Below, piece after piece: positions 26,148 through 34,366 of a stretch of DNA of 64,000 bases. Source of the DNA: Lacinutrix himadriensis (GTDB lineage: Bacteria; Bacteroidota; Bacteroidia; Flavobacteriales; Flavobacteriaceae). The translations under genes were made by a program, and so were the position numbers. The stretch lies in the NCBI RefSeq assembly GCF_001418105.1, contig NZ_LIQI01000024.1, positions 62,001-126,000 on the forward strand, read 5' to 3'. How positions within the stretch are numbered: the stretch's first letter is position 1; every line of letters begins with the position of its first letter. A model generated the notes under the pieces. That model saw nothing but the letters and a program-made list of their open reading frames with translations, had not been told where the DNA came from and ran no database searches.

Positions 26148-28856
26148 ATGAAACCATCCAAAATTTTAATTTTCGTTTTTCTTGTCCTGTCTAATCTTCT
26201 ATTTAGCCAATCTGAACCGCCAATTAAAGGTATTGTTGTCAATGAAAATAAAGAACCATTAGAATTTGTTTCGGTAGTACTTTTAAAACAAAAGGATTCT
26301 ACATATATTAATTACACGATTACGGATGCAAAAGGTGCATTTGCAATTCTAGATGCTCCGAAGGACTCTCTGCTACTGCAGTTTTCTTATTTGGGTTATG
26401 TCTCGCATTTTGAGCGCATCGCATATAAAAACAATCCAATAGACCTTGGTGAAGTCGTTCTTAAAGAAGATGCTTATCAATTAGATGCCGTTACTATTAC
26501 TGCAGAAATACCTGTTCAAATAAAAGAAGATACTATTGCTTTTAATGCCAATTCATTTAAAGTCAATGCCAGTGATAATCTAGAAACTCTTTTAAAAAAA
26601 TTACCTGGTTTAGAAATAGAGTCTAACGGAAAAGTAGTTGCTCAGGGTAACGAGGTCACAAAAATATATGTGGATGGTAAAGAATTTTTTGGTGGAGATC
26701 CAGCAATTGTATTAAAAAATTTATCAGCAGATGCCATTGAAAAAATTGAAGTGATAGATAAAAAAAGTGATGAGTCAGAGCTTACAGGAGTAGATGATGG
26801 TAACAAACAGATTGTGATTAATTTCACACTGAAAAAGTCGAAAAAAAAGCAAGGTTTCGGAAAAGCTTCTGCAGGTATAGGATTAGACAGTCGCTACTTT
26901 GGTAACTTAAACTACAATAAGTTTTCACCAACATCGCAATTTGCAATTATTGGTAAATACAATAATATCAATATTACGGGATCGAACATTCAAGGTTTTC
27001 TAGAAAATGCGGATGGCATTGCAGATGAATCGGATGATACCAATACAAGAAAAACGAAAAGTCTAAGTGGTTATTTAAAAACAGGCGTTAGTGGTATCAA
27101 TTTTGGGCATTCCTTTAAAGAAAAAGAATCTTTTAATGCCGACTACTTTTATAACCTTTCCGATAATAGAGGCACGTCATTTTCTAAAAGAATTTCTTTT
27201 TCCAATTCGAATAACTTTGATTACGAAGCAGATAATAGTTTTGATAAGGTTTCCAAAAATCACAATTTTAATTTCAATTATAAAAACAAATCCAATAGCA
27301 CGAATAGCCTTACTATTAAAGGACGTTTAAATTCGGATGAGGTGATGCAAAATTCACTAAGAGATGGATTTTATTATAATGAAGAAGGGGATTTGGTAAC
27401 TTCAAACATTCAAAATTATAGTAATAAGAATACTAAAAATTCCTTAAGGTTTAATGTCGATTTCTATCAGAAGTTAGATAAGATAGGTCGTAGTTTTAGT
27501 GTTGGATTTAATACTAATATTAGCGGACAAGTAAAGGATAATGAACAAAACACATTTGTTACTAGAAATATAAATAATTCCAATACATCTAATAGTGAGG
27601 TTTTTGCGGTAAGAGATGAAACGTTTAATAACGGTTTGTATCAATTCAATTTTAAATACACAGAACCTTTAGCTAAGAATCATTATTTTAAATTACAATC
27701 CTTTTTAAAGGTCTTAAATCAAAACGAAGACATATACCAGCTTAAAACTATAATAACAAACAATAATGCCGAAGAAGGTATTTCGTATAAGTACAATAAT
27801 AGAGAAGGTAGTTACCAGAACCGATTTGCTTATAACTACAGTACAAAAAAACTGAATATTTTTTCTGGTGTAGAACTTCAAGAGTTAGATAGGTCTTTTG
27901 GTGTAATTACAGAAGATCCTTTTAAAAGCAGTCAATTTTATTTAAATCCATTTGCAACGCTGCAATACAAACCTAGAAAAGGAGTAAAATACCGATTTTT
28001 ATATAACAGAAAAATACGAAGTCCTCGAACGAATGAAAGCTCCACAGTTATCAATGATTTAAATCCATTTTATATACGAAAAGGAAATCCTTATTTGAAA
28101 ACAGAAAAGAGTGACGATTTCTCTTTAATTGCTAATATTTACAACTACAAATCCTCTCTAAGCTTTACCAGTAGAATTAAATATCAATATTCTACCGATG
28201 CTATTATACAAAACATTGCTATTGATGATGCATTTGTTAAAACGAGAAGTTATATCAATAGTGGAGAGCGAAAACGATTTACATCTTTCTTAAATTTCAG
28301 CAAAAAAATTAAAGGGCTGGGAATGCGATATGCTATAAAGAATACTTATTTCTATAACGAATCTACTTCATTGATTAATCAGCAACTTAACGATTTGGTT
28401 TCCAAAGATTTTTTATTAGGTTTCTCATTAGAGAACTCGAACAAGAATTTGATAGACCTAAAGTTGGGAGCTAATTATAGCGTGAATAACACCTCTTTTT
28501 CTATAGAACAAGATCTTAATCGAACCTATAGAAAGCAGCACTATTTTTCAGCTGTAGATTATGATTTTACAGAAAAACTAAGTTTTAATACGCAATTTGA
28601 TTATTTCGTTTTTTCTGATAATCAGTTTGCTACCAACCTACATTTACCAATTTGGAATATGGCTATTTCCTATACTATTGGAAATAGCCATAATATTCTT
28701 AAACTGGTTTTAATTGACCTTTTAGATGAAAACGTCGATTTTGAAAGACGAAGCACTACCAACTATTTTGAGGAAACCACCTCAGAAAGTTTAGGACGCT
28801 ATATTATTTTGAGTTATACCTATCGATTAGGTAGCCGAAATAAAAAGCAAAGTTAA
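26148..28856 (+). CDS. TonB-dependent outer-membrane receptor (non-SusC type)
   Basis: A 902-residue outer-membrane protein. It has a signal peptide (1-20), a carboxypeptidase-regulatory-like domain (about 25-110, opening IKGIVVNENKEPLEFVSVVLL), a plug domain (about 120-220, with VYVDG-like IYVDGKEFFGGDP) and a large C-terminal beta-barrel of the OMP_b-brl_3 type ending ILSYTYRLGSR. It would import a ligand, possibly oligosaccharides, with TonB energy. It is not a SusC homologue by layout and no SusD partner follows. The promoter was not identified: the upstream gap holds a terminator and a weak TAATTTTA (26117-26124) without the direct repeat. It converges with the sulfatase gene at 28885. 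Confidence 0.85.
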   Translation: MKPSKILIFVFLVLSNLLFSQSEPPIKGIVVNENKEPLEFVSVVLLKQKDSTYINYTITDAKGAFAILDAPKDSLLLQFSYLGYVSHFERIAYKNNPIDLGEVVLKEDAYQLDAVTITAEIPVQIKEDTIAFNANSFKVNASDNLETLLKKLPGLEIESNGKVVAQGNEVTKIYVDGKEFFGGDPAIVLKNLSADAIEKIEVIDKKSDESELTGVDDGNKQIVINFTLKKSKKKQGFGKASAGIGLDSRYFGNLNYNKFSPTSQFAIIGKYNNINITGSNIQGFLENADGIADESDDTNTRKTKSLSGYLKTGVSGINFGHSFKEKESFNADYFYNLSDNRGTSFSKRISFSNSNNFDYEADNSFDKVSKNHNFNFNYKNKSNSTNSLTIKGRLNSDEVMQNSLRDGFYYNEEGDLVTSNIQNYSNKNTKNSLRFNVDFYQKLDKIGRSFSVGFNTNISGQVKDNEQNTFVTRNINNSNTSNSEVFAVRDETFNNGLYQFNFKYTEPLAKNHYFKLQSFLKVLNQNEDIYQLKTIITNNNAEEGISYKYNNREGSYQNRFAYNYSTKKLNIFSGVELQELDRSFGVITEDPFKSSQFYLNPFATLQYKPRKGVKYRFLYNRKIRSPRTNESSTVINDLNPFYIRKGNPYLKTEKSDDFSLIANIYNYKSSLSFTSRIKYQYSTDAIIQNIAIDDAFVKTRSYINSGERKRFTSFLNFSKKIKGLGMRYAIKNTYFYNESTSLINQQLNDLVSKDFLLGFSLENSNKNLIDLKLGANYSVNNTSFSIEQDLNRTYRKQHYFSAVDYDFTEKLSFNTQFDYFVFSDNQFATNLHLPIWNMAISYTIGNSHNILKLVLIDLLDENVDFERRSTTNYFEETTSESLGRYIILSYTYRLGSRNKKQS

Positions 28857-28884
28857 TAGTGATAAGGGTTACCGTATGTAGCTC

Positions 28885-31458
28885 TTATTCTTTTAATAGT
28901 TTTAAGGTTGTTTTGCTTCCATCTTTTAATACCACTTGTAAAAAGTATAATCCGGTTTTAATACGCGAGATATCTATATCTTGATACTGATCCTTAAACT
29001 CTAATGTTTTTGCGCCATATAAATTATACAGAACACCGGTTTGTACTTCTTTGGTAAGACTGAAGGAACCTTTTGCAGGATTAGGGTATAACTTTAGGTC
29101 TAGACTATTATCTGTCACCTCATCCACTCCTAAGCTACTTAAATCTAAATGGAATGTAATATCGTAAATTCTAAACCTTGGAGTAGTACCTTCATTTGAA
29201 TTGGAAAGCCCAGTTAATAAGAACTCCATAGATTGAGCCGCTTCCGTAAACGTTACAGGAGTATCAAATTCAAAATATAGGTCGTCTGTATCACTAATAC
29301 TAGTGTATTCAAAACTTTGAGTCACATCACCAATAGTGATATTAAAATTTGCAGTATCTCCGGCTTTAGATCTTACTCCAAAGGTAATCTTTTCACACAG
29401 TACAGATTCAGTAGCCGCTACATTAAAATTAACACCATCTCCTCCTCCGTCAGTAATCATTTGAAGGAATGCAGGCCTTACTATTGTATTTCCTACTAGC
29501 TCACCATATACATCAGAACTTTCTGGTTGAAATAGTTGTACTTCATCTACTGTATTAAGTGTTATTTGCGTGATATTAACAATTTCTAATTCATCTGATA
29601 ACACTAAGAAGTTATTTTCATCTCTTAAATCAAACACAATTTTATAGGCATTAGATGGTACATCTGCAGTTATCGTGTTACCATTTATAGTTACTACTCC
29701 GGCTTCAAACCATTCTTCATTTGCTTCATTTAATCGATACAATAAATGGCCATAACTAATTGCTGCTTTTGTTGCATCATCTTCTATCATTAGAGTAGCA
29801 GAACCTGTAGCTTGATTATAAGTTAACGAAGCAATTGCTGGGACAAGATTTTGGTTTGCAAGAGGACCGTCAGGTTCTGCATAATCCGGGTTCCATGCTG
29901 GGAATCTTGCATCATTATCTATTAAATATGCTTCCAATGTATCGATCATATCTTGTTTTAATGTCTGATCCATCGTAGTTATAACATTTATAGTTTCCTC
30001 TATATCTACAAGATTATCTCCTCCATTATACAATTGATATGCTTCGTAAGAATTGTCAGCATACTTTTTATATATTTTGTAATTACCTCTCCTAATAGAT
30101 GATTTTGCCCTTTCATCAGAAGCATTAGGATAGTGCCAAAAAAGATCTGTTCTTTCGGTTGTTAGACCATCTCTTGTTTGTTCTACTATGGTATTAGTTC
30201 CTTTTAGTAAATCACTTAAATCTGCACCATCAAAATCGTCAGAAAGATTGCTAGCTATAGTTGTTCCTGTTAAAGATAAAATGGTTGGGAAAAAATCTAA
30301 ACCATTAACAACATTGCTATATTCAGCTACTGGAATCTCTGGCCCAGTTACTATCATTGGAACACGAATACCACCTTCTCTAGAACTTGTTTTCCCTAAA
30401 TCTAAAGGGAAATTATCTGCTACAACTTCAAAACCATTAGTCGCATTATTTTGTTCTGAAGCTCCATTATCTGAAGAAAATATAATATATGTTGTTTCGA
30501 ATAACGTTTTACCTGGATTTCTAGGATCGTTAGTGGCTTGTAAATAATCAACTAGCTTACCTAAACTCCAATCTACTGTTTGCACCATAGCTCCATAAAA
30601 TGGATTATATTCTCCAGCAGCAGTTAAAGGTGTCGTTTCCGTTGGTATACCATTTGGACCAACATCAGCTGCATTTATTTGACCAGAATCAACTAAATCG
30701 GCTGTTATAGCTTGTAACATTGGTAAATCTCTAGTTTGAACAGGAGTATGCACCAACCAAGTAGCCATATATAAGAAAAATGGTTCACCAGATCCACCAT
30801 TAGCAGCTACTCTATTCTGCATATACGCTACAGCTTCATCTGTAACAGAATCATATGGTATTCCATCAGCATCTAAAGGGTAATTTGGATCATTCCCACC
30901 AAAATTTGAAATATCATATCTATCCCCCATATTTTGGTTTACACCTCTACTTGTAAATTCCGTATCAAAGCCTTGGTCTACAGCTACAGGAAAACCATTG
31001 GCTCCATCAATATGCCATTTACCAACATGGCCTGTATGGTATCCATTTGCACTTAAAGCTTCTGCTATAGTATACTCATTAACATCTAATCTTTTTGGAA
31101 AATATGGGCCAATTATTTTACGATCCGCTTGTGAATTCCTTAATATCGGTAAGCCACCACCAGATACTTGAGTCATTTTAGTTTTAACAGGGTGTCTACC
31201 ACTTAACATTGCTGCTCTAGATGGCGCACAAGTAGGTGCAGGAGAATATGCTTGCGAAAACTTAGCTCCAGCAGCAGCTAAAGCTTCCATTTTAGGAGTT
31301 TGCCAAGGAACAGGGTCTCCTAGGTTATTAAGATTAGTGTCTTGCCAACCTAAATCATCGACATAAAAGATTACAATGTTTGGCTTAACAAGTTCTTGTG
31401 CATTTATCTGTGGTAAAAAAAGGAGTCCAAATAAATAAAGGAGTGTAGTGTTTTTCAT
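28885..31458 (-). CDS. T9SS-exported S1 sulfatase with accessory modules (copy A)
   Basis: An 857-residue extracellular sulfatase. It has a signal peptide (1-20), a sulfatase domain (about 25-540) with Cys77 in CAPSR, DDLGW, HVGKWH and SSDNGAS, a small beta domain (about 545-640) shared with three other sulfatases here, a CBM-like module (about 650-775) and a T9SS type A tail (about 785-857). The T9SS tail means it works outside the cell or on its surface, on intact or long polysaccharide. Its closest relative in the window is the next gene at 31666, with nearly the same architecture, so a tandem duplication is likely. It has a regulon promoter of its own. Confidence 0.92.
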   Translation of the reverse strand: MKNTTLLYLFGLLFLPQINAQELVKPNIVIFYVDDLGWQDTNLNNLGDPVPWQTPKMEALAAAGAKFSQAYSPAPTCAPSRAAMLSGRHPVKTKMTQVSGGGLPILRNSQADRKIIGPYFPKRLDVNEYTIAEALSANGYHTGHVGKWHIDGANGFPVAVDQGFDTEFTSRGVNQNMGDRYDISNFGGNDPNYPLDADGIPYDSVTDEAVAYMQNRVAANGGSGEPFFLYMATWLVHTPVQTRDLPMLQAITADLVDSGQINAADVGPNGIPTETTPLTAAGEYNPFYGAMVQTVDWSLGKLVDYLQATNDPRNPGKTLFETTYIIFSSDNGASEQNNATNGFEVVADNFPLDLGKTSSREGGIRVPMIVTGPEIPVAEYSNVVNGLDFFPTILSLTGTTIASNLSDDFDGADLSDLLKGTNTIVEQTRDGLTTERTDLFWHYPNASDERAKSSIRRGNYKIYKKYADNSYEAYQLYNGGDNLVDIEETINVITTMDQTLKQDMIDTLEAYLIDNDARFPAWNPDYAEPDGPLANQNLVPAIASLTYNQATGSATLMIEDDATKAAISYGHLLYRLNEANEEWFEAGVVTINGNTITADVPSNAYKIVFDLRDENNFLVLSDELEIVNITQITLNTVDEVQLFQPESSDVYGELVGNTIVRPAFLQMITDGGGDGVNFNVAATESVLCEKITFGVRSKAGDTANFNITIGDVTQSFEYTSISDTDDLYFEFDTPVTFTEAAQSMEFLLTGLSNSNEGTTPRFRIYDITFHLDLSSLGVDEVTDNSLDLKLYPNPAKGSFSLTKEVQTGVLYNLYGAKTLEFKDQYQDIDISRIKTGLYFLQVVLKDGSKTTLKLLKE

Positions 31459-31475
31459 CTTGAAATTATTTTAGA

Positions 31476-31537
31476 TAAAGATAGAATTTTAGTATAAAGT
31501 TATTCTGCTATAATTGACCAAAAAGTTACTTATATCG
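31476..31537 (-). promoter_or_regulatory. Regulon promoter: direct repeat plus -7 (for 28885)
   Basis: On the minus strand half-sites CGATATAAGTAA (31537-31526) and CAATTATAGCAG (31516-31505) repeat with a 21-bp period. The -7 element TATCTTTA (31483-31476) starts 21 bp later. The sequence around the repeat is closely similar to that at 34185-34246. Confidence 0.6.
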
Positions 31538-31567
31538 ACCATTTATTTTTTTTTGTTATTTAAAAAG

Positions 31568-31616
31568 AAAAAAGCACTATAGGTGTAACGCTATAGTGCT
31601 TCTTTAATACGTGCTA
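31568..31616 (-). terminator. Terminator after 31666, duplicated 49-bp block
   Basis: AAGCACTATAG (31572-31582) pairs with CTATAGTGCTT (31591-31601) over an 8-base loop, with A/T tracts on both sides. The 49-bp block 31568-31616 is identical to 34311-34359, so the terminator was copied together with the neighbouring sulfatase unit. Confidence 0.8.
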
Positions 31617-31665
31617 ATTTTAGTTATTTAAGAGGAGTTGTTTTAGGGGGGACAACTCTTTTTGT

Positions 31666-34170
31666 TTATTCTTTTAATAATTTTAAGGTTGCTGTACTGC
31701 CATCCTTGTTGGTTACTTGTAAAAAGTATAATCCTGATTTAATAGTCGATATATCTATATCTTGATACTGGTTATTAAATTCGAATGTTTTTGCACCTTG
31801 TAAACTATACAAAACACCAGATGTTACTTCTTTTGAAAGACTAAAAGTGCCTTTTACAGGATTAGGAAATAATTTAAGTTCTTTAGTATTAGCAGCTATT
31901 TCATCCACGCTTAAAGATTCATCCATATGAAAGGTAAGATCATAAATTCTAAATCGTGGTCTTAATCCACCAGAATTACTAGCCGATGTAATTATAATTT
32001 CCATTTCTTGACTTACATTGGTAAATGTAACAGGAATGTCAAAATCAAAATCTACATTCTGGTTGCTGGATGAACTTGTATAATCGAAAGTTTTAGTAGC
32101 ATCACCAATAGTAACCACACAACTGATTATATCATTTTCTTGCGATCTTATGTCAAATACAATATTACTACATACCACAGAGGTACCTGTTGTAGATTTT
32201 ACAGTAAACTTTGCACCATCTCCACCGCCTTCTGTTCTCATTTGCAGGTAGGTAACCGTAGTACCATTACCATTTATTGTTGTGCCTTCTATTAGTTCAG
32301 AATGTTTTGTTGTAGGATCAAAAGCTTGTACTTGGTCCGTATCATTAAGTATGATCTGCGTTACAGGAACGGTAGAAACTTCTTCAGATGTAATTAAAAA
32401 ATTATTTTCGTCTATAAGTGTAAATACAATACCAATAGCTGTATTTGGAACATCGGCAGTTATTGTACTACCATTTACAGTAGCGTCTACTTCAAACCAT
32501 TCGTCTTGAGTCTCTTTATACAATAAATATGCTTTACTAATTGCTGCTTGACCAGATGCTGTGGTAACATTCGTTGTTGCAATACGCGTATCTTGATCAA
32601 AACTAGTTGTAATTATATCAGGTACATTATTTTGATTTACTAGTGGTGCACCAGCCCCTGTATAATCTGCATTCCATTGTGGAGTCCTAGCATTGTTATT
32701 TGTTAAAAAGGTTTCCAATTTGTTAATCATTTCATTTACTATTGCTGGATTCGCTGTGTTTATAACATTTGTAGCTTCTTCTAAATCATTATTGCTTCCA
32801 TCAGTATTATATAACTGATAAAGCTCGTAAGAACCATCTATATAATTTTTATATAATTTATATGCATTACTTCTAATAGCCGATTGCATTTGGGTATCTG
32901 AATTGTTAGGGAAATGAAAATATAAATCTGTTCTTTCATTGCCACTAGCATCGTCTATTGTGGTAGCTGTTCCTTTTAAAAATGGAGATAAATCAACACC
33001 AGCTAAATTATCAGAGACACTCGCATCTACAGTAGTACCTGTTAAAGATAAAATGGTAGGATAAAAATCTAAGTGAGATGCAACATTGTCATATTCACCT
33101 ACTGCGATATCCGGACCTGTAACCACTAGAGGGGTACGAATACCACCTTCTTGTATATATTTTTTTCCTTTATCTAAAGGGAAATTATCTGTAATGATTT
33201 CACCACTATTCGTTTCTGCTCCTCCATTGTCGGATGCAAAGATGATATAGGTAGTTTCGAATAATTTTTTTCCAGGATTTCTTGGGTCATCTGTTGTTTT
33301 TAAATAGTCCACTATTTTTCCTAGACTCCAATCTAATGACGCTACCATTGCTCCGTAATACGGATTGGTTTGTCCTGGTGTTGTAATAACTTCATCGGCA
33401 GTTGGTACTGGAATCCCTAATTTATCGCAATAATAGGTTAGTAATGCTAAATCTCTAGTTTGTATTGGTGTATGTACTAACCATGTCGCCATGTATAGGA
33501 AAAAAGGCTCCGATTTATTATCTTCTAAAAAGGATAATGCATTTTCTGTTACCGAATCATAAGGTCTACCGTCTGCATCTGTTCTATATGGATCATCTAC
33601 GGCTGCTGTTGCGTAACCAGTAGATCGATCTCCCATACCTGTTGCAATACCTCTTCCGGTAAACTGAGAATCAAAACCTTGATCAATAGCTTCCGGAAAT
33701 GTATTATGACTCACTGCCATATGCCATTTTCCTACATGACCAGAAGTGTATCCATTCGGACTTAAAGCCTCTGCAATAGTTACTTCTTCCAGTTGTAATC
33801 TACCAGGATAATACGGATGAATCAACTTATTGGCGTTATTGTTACTATTCACTTCAGGAATCTGTCCTCCGCCAACATGCGTCATTTTTGTTTGTGTAGT
33901 ATGGTGCCCACTCATCATCGCGGTACGAGATGGAGCACAAGTAGGAGCAGGAGAGTACACTTGCGAAAATTTAGCACCTTCTGCTGCTAGACTTAACATA
34001 TTTGGCGTTTCCCACGGTACGATAGCACCTTCGTCATTTAATTGGGTGTCTTGCCAACCTAAGTCATCTGCGTAAAAAATGATAACATTTGGCTTATCAA
34101 TATTTTGAGCAAATATCTGTGGTAAAAAAAAGATGCTAAATAAAAAAAGTAGCGAGGTGTGTTTCATCAT
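31666..34170 (-). CDS. T9SS-exported S1 sulfatase with accessory modules (copy B)
   Basis: An 834-residue paralogue of the sulfatase at 28885. It has a signal peptide (1-21), a sulfatase domain (about 25-520) with Cys78 in CAPSR, HVGKWH and ASDNGGAE, the shared small beta domain (about 525-620), a CBM-like module (about 630-755) and a T9SS type A tail (about 765-834, ending TLKLLKE). It acts extracellularly, presumably on sulfate esters of the same polymer. Duplicates of this kind often divide positional specificity (for example 2-O versus 3-O sulfate), but that cannot be read from sequence alone. It has its own promoter and a terminator shared in sequence with the upstream unit. Confidence 0.92.
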   Translation of the reverse strand: MMKHTSLLFLFSIFFLPQIFAQNIDKPNVIIFYADDLGWQDTQLNDEGAIVPWETPNMLSLAAEGAKFSQVYSPAPTCAPSRTAMMSGHHTTQTKMTHVGGGQIPEVNSNNNANKLIHPYYPGRLQLEEVTIAEALSPNGYTSGHVGKWHMAVSHNTFPEAIDQGFDSQFTGRGIATGMGDRSTGYATAAVDDPYRTDADGRPYDSVTENALSFLEDNKSEPFFLYMATWLVHTPIQTRDLALLTYYCDKLGIPVPTADEVITTPGQTNPYYGAMVASLDWSLGKIVDYLKTTDDPRNPGKKLFETTYIIFASDNGGAETNSGEIITDNFPLDKGKKYIQEGGIRTPLVVTGPDIAVGEYDNVASHLDFYPTILSLTGTTVDASVSDNLAGVDLSPFLKGTATTIDDASGNERTDLYFHFPNNSDTQMQSAIRSNAYKLYKNYIDGSYELYQLYNTDGSNNDLEEATNVINTANPAIVNEMINKLETFLTNNNARTPQWNADYTGAGAPLVNQNNVPDIITTSFDQDTRIATTNVTTASGQAAISKAYLLYKETQDEWFEVDATVNGSTITADVPNTAIGIVFTLIDENNFLITSEEVSTVPVTQIILNDTDQVQAFDPTTKHSELIEGTTINGNGTTVTYLQMRTEGGGDGAKFTVKSTTGTSVVCSNIVFDIRSQENDIISCVVTIGDATKTFDYTSSSSNQNVDFDFDIPVTFTNVSQEMEIIITSASNSGGLRPRFRIYDLTFHMDESLSVDEIAANTKELKLFPNPVKGTFSLSKEVTSGVLYSLQGAKTFEFNNQYQDIDISTIKSGLYFLQVTNKDGSTATLKLLKE

Positions 34171-34184
34171 TAAATTTTTTTAAA

Positions 34185-34246
34185 CAAATTTATATTTTAT
34201 GTAGAATTCCATGCTTCTTTAATTGACCAAAGAGTTTCTTATATCG
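34185..34246 (-). promoter_or_regulatory. Regulon promoter: direct repeat plus -7 (for 31666)
   Basis: On the minus strand half-sites CGATATAAGAAA (34246-34235) and CAATTAAAGAAG (34225-34214) repeat with a 21-bp period. The perfect -7 element TAAATTTG (34192-34185) begins 21 bp later. The start codon is at 34170. Confidence 0.7.
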
Positions 34247-34310
34247 ACCATTTGTACTTTTATAGTATTTAGAATATACGTAGTTAACAAATTGGTTACT
34301 ATATAAAACA

Positions 34311-34359
34311 AAAAAAGCACTATAGGTGTAACGCTATAGTGCTTCTTTAATACGTGCTA
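34311..34359 (-). terminator. Terminator after 34367, duplicated 49-bp block
   Basis: Identical to 31568-31616, with the same 11-bp stem and 8-base loop. It ends the transcript of the sulfatase gene that stops at 34367. Confidence 0.8.
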
Positions 34360-34366
34360 TTTTTAA

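Noticed and set aside
26148-28856. SusC-type porin
   Set aside because: The barrel and C-terminus match the OMP_b-brl_3 receptor type, the length is short for SusC, and no SusD follows.
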